A DNA stretch of 64,000 nt, from positions 310,001 through 374,000 of the forward strand of contig NZ_JACGYX010000003.1 in assembly GCF_014119005.1 (NCBI RefSeq), written 5' to 3'. Numbering within the stretch: the first letter of the stretch is position 1; every line of letters starts with the position of its first letter. The notes beneath the pieces are model-generated. The model was not told the DNA's origin. It ran no database searches and saw only the letters and a list, made by a program, of their open reading frames with translations. Position numbers and translations under genes: made by a program. Below, piece by piece: positions 63,941 to 64,000 of this stretch. The stretch comes from Psychrobacter sp. GP33. GTDB lineage: Bacteria; Pseudomonadota; Gammaproteobacteria; Pseudomonadales; Moraxellaceae.

Positions 63941-64000
63941 GAATATCCTTGGTGGTATAAGCTGCTGTAAATTCAGCAAACTTGATGCACACCACTGATA

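Noticed and set aside
1..64000. CRISPR array, prophage or insertion sequence
   Set aside because: No spaced direct-repeat array, no transposase, integrase or phage structural gene was found in either strand.

Overview
The window looks like chromosome of a Psychrobacter-type bacterium (Moraxellaceae, Gammaproteobacteria). This rests on recognisable protein families and their neighbourhoods: a recC-recB-recD operon with unusually long subunits, a short CstA transporter followed by a small protein ending in Cys-Cys and an ArsA-like ATPase, and a methylcitrate cluster with acnD and prpF. The DNA is AT-leaning. I see no phage, insertion sequence, CRISPR array or rRNA. The only RNA gene found is one tRNA-Arg(CCU).

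Layout. 1-2.4 kb: the 3' end of a malic enzyme gene, then a decayed divergent pair, a C-terminally truncated HAD dehalogenase and a TetR-type regulator with an in-frame stop. 2.4-8 kb: an operon on the minus strand with a YnjB/YnjC/YnjD-type ABC importer, a CDP-alcohol phosphatidyltransferase (the YnjF partner) and a fatty acid hydroxylase. A palindromic element sits between the permease and ATPase genes. 8-11 kb: a TVP38/flavoprotein-disulfide reductase fusion and a FrnE-like DsbA protein. 11-13 kb: remnants of an AhpD-family gene and a LysR gene, the tRNA, and a membrane-anchored ModA-like protein. 13.6-25 kb: recCBD. 25-33.4 kb: hpt, an unknown gene, the CstA / CC-tail protein / ArsA-like ATPase set, and a DUF2868-DUF3482 pair. 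34-36.5 kb: a purine/xanthine-type permease behind a long leader, and a short-chain dehydrogenase. 36.6-48 kb: the methylcitrate cycle genes prpB, prpC, acnD, prpF and prpD on the minus strand, interrupted between prpF and prpD by an ABC exporter and two ElaA-type acetyltransferases. 48-50.8 kb: an Nramp-family transporter with a non-canonical metal site and a LysR regulator. 51-55.4 kb: small envelope, stress and unknown genes. 55.5-60.7 kb: an MtfA peptidase divergent from an ATP-grasp/alpha-E, transglutaminase and Anbu proteasome-homologue operon. 60.8-64 kb: a DUF819 membrane protein and a DEAD-box RNA helicase.

How they fit together. The methylcitrate genes oxidise propionyl-CoA to pyruvate and succinate. 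The CstA module probably moves pyruvate or peptides and may be controlled by, or assembled with, the CC-tail protein and the ATPase. RecBCD repairs double-strand breaks. The ATP-grasp/alpha-E/transglutaminase/Anbu set looks like a peptide-tagging and peptide-trimming system whose substrate is unknown. The most promising leads for undescribed biology are the CstA/CC-tail/ArsA cassette, the Anbu operon, the DUF2868/DUF3482 pair and the atypical Nramp protein beside the prp genes. All calls come from reading the sequence; no database search was run.
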